DNA from: Akkermansia sp.
GTDB lineage: Bacteria; Verrucomicrobiota; Verrucomicrobiia; Verrucomicrobiales; Akkermansiaceae
Reading direction: 5' to 3'
DNA length: 35,197 bases
Assembly: GCF_020860705.1 (NCBI RefSeq)
Contig: NZ_JAJBTT010000017.1
Coordinates: forward strand, 1 to 35,197
Made by a program: the position numbers and the translations under genes. Position 1 is the first letter of the stretch; each line of letters opens with the position of its first letter. A model generated the notes under the pieces. That model worked only from the letters and a program-made list of their open reading frames with translations. It was not told the origin of the DNA and did not search any database. Shown here piece after piece: positions 1-9,198 of this stretch.

Positions 1-183
1 CGATACTCTCCTCACTAGATCAACTCCCTCGGCGTCTTCCTACCCCACTCCGGCCAGCCCCGCCCCCCTACCTCCCGACCTCCACCATCTCCCCGCGCGG
101 GATACACCAACAACAAATACTGGATGCGCATTCGCATAATGCCTCCGTAATGAAAGGATTCTATTCGCTGCTGGAGTGATAAT
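1..183. other. Left-edge non-coding stretch
   Basis: I see no convincing gene here. The first 100 bases are strikingly C-rich on this strand. A small inverted repeat, ATGCG/CGCAT at 124-137 with a four-base loop, lies about 50 bases before the first gene. A GGAG at 173-176 gives that gene a ribosome site. The stretch probably separates the glycan operon from earlier genes of the same locus that are not in the window. Confidence 0.4.
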
Positions 184-1347
184 ATGGCAAAGTTCAAGTG
201 GACATCAAATGAAGGCATTGCAACGCTGATCTTAGCGGTGTTGAGCTGTCAGTTTATTTTTTTTGAGGGGATGGACGTCAGCATTCCGAAAGCCCTCTTC
301 ATGTCTCTGACTCCTCTGCTACTGCTAACTCGTGCCCCCTATATGTCAAAAGCTATCTTCCTGGGAGGTTTCTTCTGGGTGCTGACAGTGCTGCTGAGCG
401 TATTGCAGTTCGGACCGACTCGAATGTCAACCTTCTACTATACAGCCATGTTTCTCTCGACCTTTGCGCTGTACTATAATCTGGTCTACATCAAAAAGGT
501 TTTTTCTCTGGATGGCTTTTTGCGTGTCGTGAAGTGCATCATCTACGCCTATGCCATTTGCCTGGTTCTACAACAAATGTGCATTCTTGTAGGCATCCGC
601 CATATGCCGCTGATCAATCTGATGGGGATGCCCTATTATTCCCTTTTCCATTTGAATACTCTGGCGATTGAACCTTCCCATGCGGCACGGATTCTGACGG
701 TTTATTTCTATGCCTTCCTGAAGTTGCTGGAATACAAAGACGGACATGCTCCCAAACTGAAAATGCTGTGGCGGGAGCAACGGTGGACCGTCCTGGCCTT
801 CCTGTACACGATGGTGAGCATAGGAAGCGGCACCGCTTTTGTGGGGCTTGGAATCCTTGCCCTCTATTTCATGCGCAGGGAATATGCCGTATACGCCATT
901 GTTGGCGCCAGTGCCCTTTATATGCTCATCCCCCTGATTCACTATGAACCGCTGGAACGTGCTGTAGCGGTCTTCAATGCGGCCTTGAGCGGAGATACGG
1001 AAACCGTCATCAAAACGGATCACAGCGCTTCCGCCCGCGTAAACATTATTCTGGATACATTCCTCCATCTCGACGTAACAGATCCCGGTACATGGTGGGG
1101 ACGCGGAGTGGATTCTTCATATACTGCTGGGCGGGCGGTGGTGAGCGCCATCACGGACTATGGCCTGTTCTCTTATCTCTCCAAACTGGCGCTTTTCTTC
1201 TCCTGCTGTTTCACCCGCTTCCTTTCTCTTGAGGTGTTGATATTTGTATTGCTGTTCAGCCTCAATGTAGGAAACATCGCCTATGGCTGGGCCTGCCTGA
1301 TGGTTTTTTCAACGCTCAAATACTTCCAAATCCAATATAAAAAATGA
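184..1347 (+). CDS. Wzy-like O-antigen/exopolysaccharide polymerase (integral membrane)
   Basis: This 387-residue protein is almost entirely hydrophobic, with about ten likely membrane helices broken by short charged loops, including the large loop at residues 230-310 that is typical of O-antigen polymerases and ligases. Polymerases of this kind join undecaprenyl-linked repeat units on the periplasmic face of the inner membrane. The family is highly divergent, so the call rests on topology, length and context: it heads a run of nine glycan genes. The ATG at 184 has GGAG seven bases upstream. Its stop overlaps the next start (ATGA at 1344). A ligase or another polysaccharide membrane protein is possible. 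Codon use is more AT-rich than in the housekeeping genes further right, which suggests acquisition by transfer. Confidence 0.65.
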   Translation: MAKFKWTSNEGIATLILAVLSCQFIFFEGMDVSIPKALFMSLTPLLLLTRAPYMSKAIFLGGFFWVLTVLLSVLQFGPTRMSTFYYTAMFLSTFALYYNLVYIKKVFSLDGFLRVVKCIIYAYAICLVLQQMCILVGIRHMPLINLMGMPYYSLFHLNTLAIEPSHAARILTVYFYAFLKLLEYKDGHAPKLKMLWREQRWTVLAFLYTMVSIGSGTAFVGLGILALYFMRREYAVYAIVGASALYMLIPLIHYEPLERAVAVFNAALSGDTETVIKTDHSASARVNIILDTFLHLDVTDPGTWWGRGVDSSYTAGRAVVSAITDYGLFSYLSKLALFFSCCFTRFLSLEVLIFVLLFSLNVGNIAYGWACLMVFSTLKYFQIQYKK

Positions 1348-2342
1348 ACGAGTCTCCTTTTTTATCCATAGTCATCCCCGTTTACAACGGAGAAGACAGA
1401 ATCTCCCGCTGTCTGGAAAGCATTTGGTCCCAGGGACTCGAACCGGGCTCTTATGAAATCATCTGCGTGGATGATTGCTCCACAGACGGAACGGTTGCCC
1501 TTCTGGAAAAACTCCAGCGTGAGCACGGTGACCTGAGGGTGCTGAAAAACGCCGCCAACCTGCGGGCGGGCGGCAGCCGCAACCATGGCGTCCGGAAAGC
1601 ACGGGGGGAATATGTCCTCTTCATTGATGCGGACGACTATTTCCACTCAGGCTCCCTGAAGAAAGCATGCTCCTTCCTGCAGAAGCACCAACTGGATATC
1701 CTCATGTGTGACTTTGCCAGAGAAACAGAAGCGCATTCAAGTACTCAACTCATTCACCATTTCAAAAACCGGGAAGTGTTGTCCGGTAGAATGTTTTTGT
1801 TGAAAAACAGCCTGCCGTATTCTCCATGGAAATATTTATTCAGAAAGCAACTGATGGTGGTCCGGGAAATTTTTTTTGAAGAAAAAGTTTGTTGTGAGGA
1901 TGTAGACTGGACACACCGTATGGCTTTGGCTGCTGAAACGATGCAATACGTGCCCATACTTCTTGTTCATAATGTACTCAATGACTACAGTACAACAGCC
2001 AATGAACACAGGACACTCAAATCCGTATCTGACAAGTTCTTTGCCGGATTTCGCCTATTGATTCTGGCTGAACAATATCAACAATATCCGGAAATAGCAT
2101 CCCGGCTAACAGAAGTAGCAACGGAGTATTACCGGCAGGGTATCCGGTACATGGCAGCAGTATACGCTCCCATCTCTCAAAAACAAAATGTCCTGTGTCA
2201 ATATATTCCAAATAATTACACGCTCATCCAGAAAATTAAAATGACAAAAAAATTCTCCTTCCTTTTTGCGTTGCTTTCGAACCTGGCAGCTCCTTTCGTT
2301 CAACATCTAATCTCCTTCAAACGTAAATATGCAGGAAGATAA
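1344..2342 (+). CDS. Family 2 glycosyltransferase (GT-A fold)
   Basis: The N-terminus is a typical GT2 nucleotide-sugar binding domain: FLSIVIPVYNGEDRISRCLES, then EIICVDDCSTDGT at about residues 39-51 and the metal-binding FIDADDYF near residue 95. ED in CCEDVDWTHR is the likely region of the catalytic base. The C-terminus has a hydrophobic, basic patch that may bind the membrane. The enzyme should transfer one sugar to the lipid-linked repeat unit at the cytoplasmic face; donor and linkage cannot be read from sequence. It overlaps the polymerase gene by four bases and the next transferase by 14, so translation is probably coupled. The final third is noticeably A/T-rich. Confidence 0.88.
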   Translation: MNESPFLSIVIPVYNGEDRISRCLESIWSQGLEPGSYEIICVDDCSTDGTVALLEKLQREHGDLRVLKNAANLRAGGSRNHGVRKARGEYVLFIDADDYFHSGSLKKACSFLQKHQLDILMCDFARETEAHSSTQLIHHFKNREVLSGRMFLLKNSLPYSPWKYLFRKQLMVVREIFFEEKVCCEDVDWTHRMALAAETMQYVPILLVHNVLNDYSTTANEHRTLKSVSDKFFAGFRLLILAEQYQQYPEIASRLTEVATEYYRQGIRYMAAVYAPISQKQNVLCQYIPNNYTLIQKIKMTKKFSFLFALLSNLAAPFVQHLISFKRKYAGR

Positions 2343-3324
2343 TACAGCAAAGCGGAATGAACTAACATTGGCCATTTGCGTCTATAACTGCGCGCCATAT
2401 ATTGAAGAAACGCTACACTGCATTTCCTTGCAGACTTTCCAAGATTTTGATCTGCTCATCGTCAACGATTGTAGTACGGATAAAAGCGTAGAAGTGGTAA
2501 AGCGCTTCTTCCTGGAATATCCCCGTCAATATGAACTGGTCAACTTCGAGGTAAACCGGGGACTGAGCGCAGGACGGCGGTATGTGGAAGAACATGTTTC
2601 TACCCGTTACATTCTCTTTGTAGATGCAGATGACTGCCCCCATCCGACACTGGTGGAAAAGCTGTACGGTAAAATAACTTCGGATACCGAACTGATGGCT
2701 GTGGGCTGCCATCTGGAGTACATGGATAATGAAGGTCAAAAGATGCAAGGTGGTATTTACCTGGGGGAAACAACCAAAGAAGGTTTTTATGAGAAAGCGG
2801 CAAAAGAAAAACTGATCTTCATGCAGCCCACGGCTATTTATGAACGTGAACTGGCCTTGCGAGTGGGCGGACACAACGTGACGGGCTTTCCGGAAGGGAA
2901 ACCTCGCTACCAGGACTTGTGTGAAGATCTGGATCTGTGGACGCGCATGAGCGATCTCTATGTTGAGGGGAAGGCCATTGTCGTTGTTCCTGAACAACTC
3001 TGCCGCTACCGGAAGCATGAATCAGCCATGTCCTCCAATTCTTTGGGGATGCTGTTGCGCATGCGTCACATCAAAACGAATCTCAAGCTCCGCCGCAGGG
3101 GGGAGCCGGAGTTAAGTTTCATTGACTTCCGCGCCCAAATGGCGGAGGGAGAGTACAGCAAGCTGGAAAAAGAGGCCCGTGCGGCGGATTCCTTGCGCCG
3201 CGCCTATTATTTACTGCGTTCCCGTCACTGGGTTACCGGGGCAAAGAGCCTCCTGACTTCCATCTGCTCCAATCCCGGCTACATCGCGGATAAAATAAAA
3301 CATAACCTTTTGAAACATAAATGA
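2329..3324 (+). CDS. Family 2 glycosyltransferase (GT-A fold)
   Basis: This is a second, divergent GT2 transferase of 331 residues. It shows LTLAICVYNCAPYIEETL at the N-terminus, LLIVNDCSTDKSVE around residues 44-57 and the DXD-type LFVDADDCPHP near residue 100. The sequence CEDLDLWTRM near residue 200 matches the ED motif that carries the catalytic base in many GT2 enzymes. It lacks membrane helices and should act in the cytoplasm on the growing lipid-linked glycan. The start at 2329 lies inside the end of the previous gene (14-base overlap), and the stop overlaps the next start as ATGA at 3321. Sugar specificity is unknown. Confidence 0.88.
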   Translation: MQEDNTAKRNELTLAICVYNCAPYIEETLHCISLQTFQDFDLLIVNDCSTDKSVEVVKRFFLEYPRQYELVNFEVNRGLSAGRRYVEEHVSTRYILFVDADDCPHPTLVEKLYGKITSDTELMAVGCHLEYMDNEGQKMQGGIYLGETTKEGFYEKAAKEKLIFMQPTAIYERELALRVGGHNVTGFPEGKPRYQDLCEDLDLWTRMSDLYVEGKAIVVVPEQLCRYRKHESAMSSNSLGMLLRMRHIKTNLKLRRRGEPELSFIDFRAQMAEGEYSKLEKEARAADSLRRAYYLLRSRHWVTGAKSLLTSICSNPGYIADKIKHNLLKHK

Positions 3325-4640
3325 AGACTTCCGCTGAACTATTAACTTCCCTGTTCGCCCTTCTGAATGAACGGGCGGAGTATGCCGTACTGCGCAATTT
3401 TGAAGGATTGCCGGCCTGCAACCCGAGCCGGGATGTGGACATCATTCTGGAACCTGCCACCTATAAAGAGCTGAAACATGCCATGCTGGAATTGGTCGAG
3501 TCCTCCGGATGGAAGATCGTTACCTACCTTAAAAGTGATCGCCTGATTACCTGGGTCTGTGGCGGGGTGGATTCAGCATGCCGTGTGGAACTGGTTCAGC
3601 TTGACTTCTTCTTTGATACATCCGTGTTCGGCATACGTCTCTTGAGCGCAGCAAAACTGCTTAAAGGCAGGGTGTTCAACGGAGCTATCCACCATGTGAA
3701 TAAAGAAAGCGAATTCCTGGACAAGTATGTTTATGACCGCGCGGTAGGCGCCTCCTATCCGGAGAAGTATGCTGCCACCCGCGCAGCGGCGGAATCTTCT
3801 GACCGCGTAAAAGACACGCTCAGCGAACTCTTCGGCGTAGCCGATGCGAAAGCCTGTGACGAATGCGGCGGTAGAACGCTGTTGCTGCGCGCCCTGATAA
3901 GCAACATGGTCCGCCACCCATTTTCTACCCCGTTGCGATTCTTCCGATTTGAGTATTACCGCTTGCTTAACTATATCCGCTCAAACACGGGATTCAGCAT
4001 CGGCTTTACGGGGCCGGACGGCTCAGGAAAGACGACGGTCATTGATCTGCTGCTGGAGAAACTGGGTGATGTATTTCGCACGGCGCATGTTTATTATCAT
4101 TTCCGCCCTGCCCTTTTTTGGAATCTGGGGGAAGTGGCCCATTCCGCCGGCATCAAAAAAGAGGTGGACCGCGACTACAACAAGCCTCACCGCGGTGGCC
4201 GTACGGGAGCTTTGAGTTCTTTGGCGCGCCTGCTGTACTATTCCCTGGATTATGTGCTGGGCTACTTTGTGAAGGTTAAGAGCGTCACCCGCATCACGCG
4301 CCTGGTGATTTTTGACCGTTATTTTACGGATATTATCTGCGACAGCCGGCGTAGTCGCATCTACCTGCCGCCGAAGTTCCTCTACTGGTTCGGGAAACTC
4401 TTCATTCCATCCTTGGATTACAACATTCTGCTCACGGCCGGCTCTGACGTCATCCTGGCCCGCAAGCGCGAGCTGGATGAGGATGGCATCCGCTCCATCA
4501 ATGACCGCATCGACTACCTCACCGGCAAGCCGGGCTATCTCAAGGTACTCAACGAAAGCACGCCCGAGGACGCCGTGAGAACCATTCTGGAGCACGTGTT
4601 CGCAGAGCAGCATCGCAAAAATATTAAACGTCTGGGGTGA
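3321..4640 (+). CDS. Nucleotidyltransferase-like/P-loop (thymidylate kinase-like) fusion protein
   Basis: Two parts are visible in this 439-residue protein. Residues 1-170 contain YAVLRNFEGLP followed by SRDVDIILEP, resembling the minimal nucleotidyltransferase core in which paired Asp residues hold metal. From about residue 225 a P-loop kinase begins, with Walker A GPDGSGKTT at 231-239, then FDRYFTDI at 331-338, which matches the DR(Y/F) substrate motif of thymidylate kinases, and a later Arg-rich lid (ARKRELDEDGIRSINDR). Such fusions occur inside surface glycan loci, where they may phosphorylate or otherwise modify a sugar or lipid intermediate; the real substrate is unknown. The gene overlaps its upstream neighbour by four bases and ends one base before the acyltransferase gene. 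It is unlikely to be the housekeeping thymidylate kinase, given its length and position. Confidence 0.7.
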   Translation: MKTSAELLTSLFALLNERAEYAVLRNFEGLPACNPSRDVDIILEPATYKELKHAMLELVESSGWKIVTYLKSDRLITWVCGGVDSACRVELVQLDFFFDTSVFGIRLLSAAKLLKGRVFNGAIHHVNKESEFLDKYVYDRAVGASYPEKYAATRAAAESSDRVKDTLSELFGVADAKACDECGGRTLLLRALISNMVRHPFSTPLRFFRFEYYRLLNYIRSNTGFSIGFTGPDGSGKTTVIDLLLEKLGDVFRTAHVYYHFRPALFWNLGEVAHSAGIKKEVDRDYNKPHRGGRTGALSSLARLLYYSLDYVLGYFVKVKSVTRITRLVIFDRYFTDIICDSRRSRIYLPPKFLYWFGKLFIPSLDYNILLTAGSDVILARKRELDEDGIRSINDRIDYLTGKPGYLKVLNESTPEDAVRTILEHVFAEQHRKNIKRLG

Positions 4641-4641
4641 T

Positions 4642-5709
4642 ATGGAAACACGCAACAATAAACTCGACTGGGTAGATGCCGTAAAGGCACTATGCATGAT
4701 AGGTGTGTACATCCTGCACAGTGAAGCCTATTGCCCCTCATCAGGTCTGTCTTATGGATATATTCTCAGCCCTTTTTATGTCAATGCTTTCTTTGTGGTG
4801 AGCGGATACTTGCTATTCCGTCGCTTCATGAATCACAATAAATCCATCATCATCAATAATTTTCAAAATAATGGAAGATGGGAGGAGTATAAACATACCC
4901 TGAAAAATATTATTTTCCGGTTAATGATTCCAACCATGCTTTTTTCCACCCTCCTTTACATCCCCAAGGTAAGCTTTCATGGCGGAGCTCTGACTTTGCC
5001 GCAATTTCTACAGGAAGTACCCGGGGGAGTCAGCTACTGGTTCACGTCTGCCTTGGCTGTGGCTCAGCTGGTATTTTTGTTTCTTTTCCTGTTTAAGGGA
5101 AGAAGTGTATGGTTTTATGTCCTGATCAGTATTGGTTTATTCTCCTTGGGTCTATATCTGAATGGTTTGGAGGAGCGTACCCAAGCCATAGATTACTTTC
5201 CCTGGTTTTATTGCACGGGGCTCGAATACACCTTACTCATGGCTTTAGGCGGCTTATACCTGCGCTATGAAAAGTTTATGGAGAGCATGATGAAAGTTTG
5301 GGGAACTGTGCTTGCCTCTGTGCTGTATATAGGCTTACTGGTTTACGGCAAAGAAATTTCGCCGTTGCTAATGATGGGAGCTGGCGGCAGGGTAAATCCT
5401 CCTGGCATTCTAACGGTGTTCTGCAGCGTACTGCTTGTGTTTCGGGTTTGTAAGCTTTTACCCCACGTGCGCTGGTTGGAGTACATCGGTCAAAATTCCA
5501 TTGTCTTTTACTTCTTTTCCGGCGTCATGCCGGCAATGGCAGGGAAGTTGATGGTGATGGCTATTCCGTCCGGGTATGGCTATGTAAGCACTCTTGCCGT
5601 TGCCGTATTTTCCCTGTTGCTAAGCACTTTGATATGCGAGGCGATCAATCGCTATGCTCCTTTTATGCTGGATGTGAGAAAACTCAAATTATGGAATGTA
5701 AAAAACTGA
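4642..5709 (+). CDS. Acyltransferase 3 family membrane protein
   Basis: This 355-residue, highly hydrophobic protein has about ten membrane segments. It opens with LDWVDAVKALCMIGVYILH, the hallmark of acyltransferase-3 (OafA/WecH-like) enzymes, in which the His at the end of the first helix is thought to be catalytic. These enzymes move acetyl or other acyl groups onto surface sugars. In this operon it most likely O-acetylates the exported polymer or its repeat unit. ATG at 4642 follows the previous stop by one base. The reading frame continues 19 bases into the next gene. Base composition is A/T-rich compared with the following genes. Confidence 0.82.
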   Translation: METRNNKLDWVDAVKALCMIGVYILHSEAYCPSSGLSYGYILSPFYVNAFFVVSGYLLFRRFMNHNKSIIINNFQNNGRWEEYKHTLKNIIFRLMIPTMLFSTLLYIPKVSFHGGALTLPQFLQEVPGGVSYWFTSALAVAQLVFLFLFLFKGRSVWFYVLISIGLFSLGLYLNGLEERTQAIDYFPWFYCTGLEYTLLMALGGLYLRYEKFMESMMKVWGTVLASVLYIGLLVYGKEISPLLMMGAGGRVNPPGILTVFCSVLLVFRVCKLLPHVRWLEYIGQNSIVFYFFSGVMPAMAGKLMVMAIPSGYGYVSTLAVAVFSLLLSTLICEAINRYAPFMLDVRKLKLWNVKN

Positions 5710-6995
5710 AAATCTTCGTATCCGCCTATGCCTGTGAACCGGGGCTGGGCAGTGAGATTGGCGTGGGCTGGCACTGGGTGCTGGAAATGTCCCGCCGCTT
5801 TGAGCTATGGGTGCTGACGCGGGAAAGCAACCGCGCAAACATTGAGCCGTGGATAGAGGAACACCCCGAATATGCAAGTATCCACTTCCTCTATTTCGAT
5901 TTACCCAAATGGGCGCGTTGCTGGAAGCGCGGCCTGCGCGGCGTGCGTATCTATTACAACATCTGGCAGACGCTGGCCAACGGCATCGTCAAGCGCACCA
6001 TGCGGCGGAACGGCATCACCATTTTCCACCACCTGACTTACGGCAATGTGCTCTGGAAGGTGAGCCGCTACGGTCAGCGACAGTTTTTTATCTGGGGTCC
6101 CGTGGGCGGCTTGGAAACAATCCCGGCGGAGTACAGCCGTCATTATCCCCACCATGCCCGCTGGCTGGAGCGCCTGCGCCGCGCCGTAGTGGCGGCCCTG
6201 CCCCTGAACCTCGGGTTCCGCCGTCGTTGCCGCCATGCCGACCTCATTCTTTGCAAGACGGATCTGCTGAGACAGCAGTTGCCGGTCGCAGCCCGGCAAC
6301 ATGCCGTGCTCTTTACGGATGTGGCGGTAGATGAGCAGCTTTCCCCCTTGTCCATGAACGGGAAAGAGGAAACAGGCACTATTGCGGAAAGCGGAGGAAA
6401 CGCGGTTAAGTTCATCACCGTGGGGCGTCTGGATGCATGGCGTGGCTTTGACCTCGTGCTTGAAGCTTTTGCCAGGGCTCAACGCCGGCATGGCAAGTTG
6501 CAGCTGACGATTCTGGGCAAGGGCGGCGACCGCCAACGACTGGAACGGCTGACGGACAAGCTGGGTATTGCCGGACAGGTGGACTTTCCCGGAGCGGTAA
6601 GCATGGAGGAGTACCAAAACCGAATGCGGGCAACGGATGTAGTGGTGAACGCCTCTCTGAAAGAGGGAGCGGTAACGGTTTCCTTTGACTCCATGGCACT
6701 GGGCAAGCCTCTCATTTGCATTGATACCACAGGATACACGCGTTATTTTTCTTCCGATTATGCGGAATTGATCCAGCGCCGTGGACGAGAGGAAACGATT
6801 GCTGACCTGGCGGCGGCCATGTTGCGGCTGACGGATGCCGGCCTGCGGGCAAAACGCGGTCGCCTTGCCCGGCAGGCGGGGCAGGAATTTGGATGGAAGC
6901 AGCGTGGAGAGGAAATTCATACGGTGATCATGAAGGCATGGGAGCAGTCCGGAATACCAGCCGGTAAAGGGAAAGGAGGCCCTGCCGATGCCTGA
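5691..6995 (+). CDS. Family 4 glycosyltransferase (GT-B fold)
   Basis: The 434-residue protein opens with LKIFVSAYACEPGLGSEIGV, a typical GT4 N-terminal Rossmann start with a Gly-rich acceptor loop. The C-terminal donor domain begins near residue 240 with FITVGRLDAWRGFDLVLEAF and continues to NASLKEGAVTVSFDSMALGKP, which corresponds to the E-x7-E region that contacts the nucleotide sugar. It should add a sugar with retention of configuration. I chose the ATG at 5691 because the family N-terminus begins right there; the open frame extends 19 codons further upstream but lies inside the acyltransferase gene. It overlaps the following gene by eight bases. From here to 10287 the operon is clearly more GC-rich than its first half. 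Confidence 0.87.
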   Translation: MECKKLKIFVSAYACEPGLGSEIGVGWHWVLEMSRRFELWVLTRESNRANIEPWIEEHPEYASIHFLYFDLPKWARCWKRGLRGVRIYYNIWQTLANGIVKRTMRRNGITIFHHLTYGNVLWKVSRYGQRQFFIWGPVGGLETIPAEYSRHYPHHARWLERLRRAVVAALPLNLGFRRRCRHADLILCKTDLLRQQLPVAARQHAVLFTDVAVDEQLSPLSMNGKEETGTIAESGGNAVKFITVGRLDAWRGFDLVLEAFARAQRRHGKLQLTILGKGGDRQRLERLTDKLGIAGQVDFPGAVSMEEYQNRMRATDVVVNASLKEGAVTVSFDSMALGKPLICIDTTGYTRYFSSDYAELIQRRGREETIADLAAAMLRLTDAGLRAKRGRLARQAGQEFGWKQRGEEIHTVIMKAWEQSGIPAGKGKGGPADA

Positions 6996-8094
6996 TGAGT
7001 TGCTGTTTTCCGGTATTTTTAGCCGGAGCGAAAGGGAGGAAGTCTTCTATAGCTTTTCCAATGCGGATGGCAAGCGCTGGCTGATGCCGGCACGCCACAT
7101 GCACACGGCAATGCAGCTTTACCAGCCCAGCGGCCCCAAGGGAAAGTTGCTGAAAATGCTTTTCCCTCGCTTGCATTACCTGACGCCGGTACAGAGAGTG
7201 CTGCATGCGGAGCGCTTGCAGCTTGCCCTGCGCCCCCAGCTATGCGAACTGCTGACCGGGCTTTTCCCGGGGGGGCCTCTGGAGCTTTCCGTCTTTTGCG
7301 GGACCCCCTGCGTCCACCGCAAGTTCACCTTGCAACTGAGCAGGGGAAAACGCATTCTGGGTTATTGCAAGGTGACGGGAAGTGATGAAATTGCCACGCT
7401 TTTCCGGAAAGAGGCGGCTCTGTTGCGCGAGCTGGCCGAACGGGGAATGACCGCCGCCCAGCTGCCCGGCGTACTTTTCTGCGGGTATCTGGACGGAGTA
7501 CCGCCTATTTTTGTGCAGAGTACGGTAAAGAGTGAACATTCCCGCGTGCTTCATGACTGGAGTGATGCGCATGATGGCTATCTGGACCGCCTGCGTGATT
7601 GTACCAAGCAACTCTTGCCCTTTGAAGAAACGGATTATGCCCATACGCTGGAGGAACTGGAGAAACACCTCTGCTGGGTGCCGGAACTGCCGGGCAAGGA
7701 CTGCCTGACGCGCGCCATCGACCGTGTACGGGCGGCTTATGAGGGGCGGGAGGTGGAATTTTCCGCCTATCATGCGGATTTTACACCGTGGAACATGTTT
7801 ATGGAGGGACAACAACTCTTTGTCTTTGACTGGGAGTATGCGCAGAGAACCTATCCGCATGGATTGGACCGCTACCACTTTTACACCCAGACAGCTACCT
7901 TTGAACGCCGCATGGGGGCGGAGGAAATTTTGAAGGAGCTTCCTTCCCTTCCCTGGGTGGAACGGAAGTTGTACCTCGCCTACCTGCTGGATGTGGTGTC
8001 GCGCTTCACCCTGCGTGAACGTGGTCAGGTGGAGGGGGATGTAGCGCGCTCCTTCGGCGTATGGTTGAAACTGATTGAAGATTTATCACGATGA
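6988..8094 (+). CDS. APH/choline-kinase-fold sugar kinase in the glycan operon
   Basis: This 368-residue protein carries the catalytic signature of the aminoglycoside/choline kinase fold: YHADFTPWNMF, giving the HxDxxxxN loop with His262, Asp264 and Asn269, followed by VFDWEYA with the metal-binding Asp281. The N-terminal lobe is harder to place. Related enzymes phosphorylate sugars, LPS heptose or choline. Sitting between glycosyltransferase genes, it probably phosphorylates a glycan residue or an activated-sugar precursor. An antibiotic-resistance role is not suggested by context. A strong AAAGGAGG at 6972-6979, inside the end of the previous gene, serves the ATG at 6988. The stop overlaps the next start by four bases (ATGA). 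Confidence 0.72.
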   Translation: MPDELLFSGIFSRSEREEVFYSFSNADGKRWLMPARHMHTAMQLYQPSGPKGKLLKMLFPRLHYLTPVQRVLHAERLQLALRPQLCELLTGLFPGGPLELSVFCGTPCVHRKFTLQLSRGKRILGYCKVTGSDEIATLFRKEAALLRELAERGMTAAQLPGVLFCGYLDGVPPIFVQSTVKSEHSRVLHDWSDAHDGYLDRLRDCTKQLLPFEETDYAHTLEELEKHLCWVPELPGKDCLTRAIDRVRAAYEGREVEFSAYHADFTPWNMFMEGQQLFVFDWEYAQRTYPHGLDRYHFYTQTATFERRMGAEEILKELPSLPWVERKLYLAYLLDVVSRFTLRERGQVEGDVARSFGVWLKLIEDLSR

Positions 8095-9185
8095 ACAAAC
8101 GCATTGCCTGTTTCCATTTGTACAATGACTACAGCGGCAGCCCCTCGGTGCTGCGCGTGGTGCTGGAAGGCCTTTTGTCCCGTGGCGGAGTGGTGGATTT
8201 ATTCACCTCCCGCGGCGGCGTGCTGGATGAACTGCCGGAAAGTACCGCCTTACGCCACATTACTTGCCCCTACCGCTTTTCTTCACATGCCGCGCTAACC
8301 TTGTTGCGCTATGCGATGGTTCAGTTCCATACGGCGCTGCTTGCCCTGCGCTACATCTTCCGGCGCGATGTAGTCTTTTATATCAACACGATTCTGCCGC
8401 TGGGCCCGGCGCTCGCCGGGCGTTTGACGGGCAAGCGCGTCGTGTACCATTACCATGAGAATGCTTTTATAAAGGGATCCTTCTACAGCATGCTCGCCCG
8501 CTGCATGCAGGCGCTGTCCACGGAAATCGTCTGCGTATCCGCCTACCAGCGTTCCTTCCTGAAGCGGCAGGAGAGAGTGACCGTCATCCCGAACGCCATT
8601 TCTCCGGCGCTGGCGGAACGTCTGCATCCGGATCCTGAAGCGGCCTTTGAACGGCAGCGTGTGCTGATGCTGGGTTCTCTGAAGCTGTATAAGGGGGTGC
8701 GGGAGTTCCTGTCACTGGCTCAGAGTTTGCCTCAGTTCCGGTTTGAACTGGTAGTGAATGACACATGGGAGAATATCAGTGCCTTCATCACCGAACAGAG
8801 GATAAGTGTGCCGGAGAATGTAACGCTGTTCCCCCGTCAGGAGGATGTAGCTCCCTTTTACAACCGGGCGTCTCTTGTGCTGAACCTTTCCCGAGTGGAT
8901 ATGGCGGTTGAGACCTTCGGTCTAACGGCGCTGGAGGCCATGACGGCGGGGCTGCCCGTCATCGTACCTCCAACGGGCGGCATTGCAGAGATGGTGGAGG
9001 ATGGCGTAAATGGTTACCATGTGGACTCGCATGAGGGGGAGCTGCTGGCAGAACGGATTAAGCAAGTACTGGGTGACAGGCAACACTATCTGCGGCTGGC
9101 AGACGGCGCCACAGCCACGGCGGCACGTTATGATGCAAAGCGGATGGTCGCGGCCATTGAAAAGATGCTAAACGGAGAAAAGTAA
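8091..9185 (+). CDS. Family 4 glycosyltransferase (GT-B fold)
   Basis: This is a 364-residue GT4 enzyme. The N-terminal half contains FHLYNDYSGSPSVLRVVLEG, an acceptor-side Gly/Ser loop, and a central VVYHYHENAFIKGS. The donor domain holds VLMLGSLKLYKGVREFL near residue 190 and VETFGLTALEAMTAGLPVIV near residue 280, the classic E-x7-E motif. No membrane helices are evident beyond the amphipathic acceptor-domain segments. It overlaps the sugar kinase gene by four bases and lies 13 bases before the next transferase. It should extend the same lipid-linked repeat unit; the sugar it transfers is not readable. Confidence 0.88.
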   Translation: MNKRIACFHLYNDYSGSPSVLRVVLEGLLSRGGVVDLFTSRGGVLDELPESTALRHITCPYRFSSHAALTLLRYAMVQFHTALLALRYIFRRDVVFYINTILPLGPALAGRLTGKRVVYHYHENAFIKGSFYSMLARCMQALSTEIVCVSAYQRSFLKRQERVTVIPNAISPALAERLHPDPEAAFERQRVLMLGSLKLYKGVREFLSLAQSLPQFRFELVVNDTWENISAFITEQRISVPENVTLFPRQEDVAPFYNRASLVLNLSRVDMAVETFGLTALEAMTAGLPVIVPPTGGIAEMVEDGVNGYHVDSHEGELLAERIKQVLGDRQHYLRLADGATATAARYDAKRMVAAIEKMLNGEK

Positions 9186-9198
9186 ACAAAAAGGAGGG

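Noticed and set aside
15..218. 67-codon minus-strand open frame at the left edge
   Set aside because: It overlaps the start and ribosome site of the polymerase gene and has a low-complexity Gly/Arg end.
6988..8094. Aminoglycoside resistance gene
   Set aside because: The fold motifs are shared by many sugar kinases, and the gene is translationally coupled to glycosyltransferase genes.
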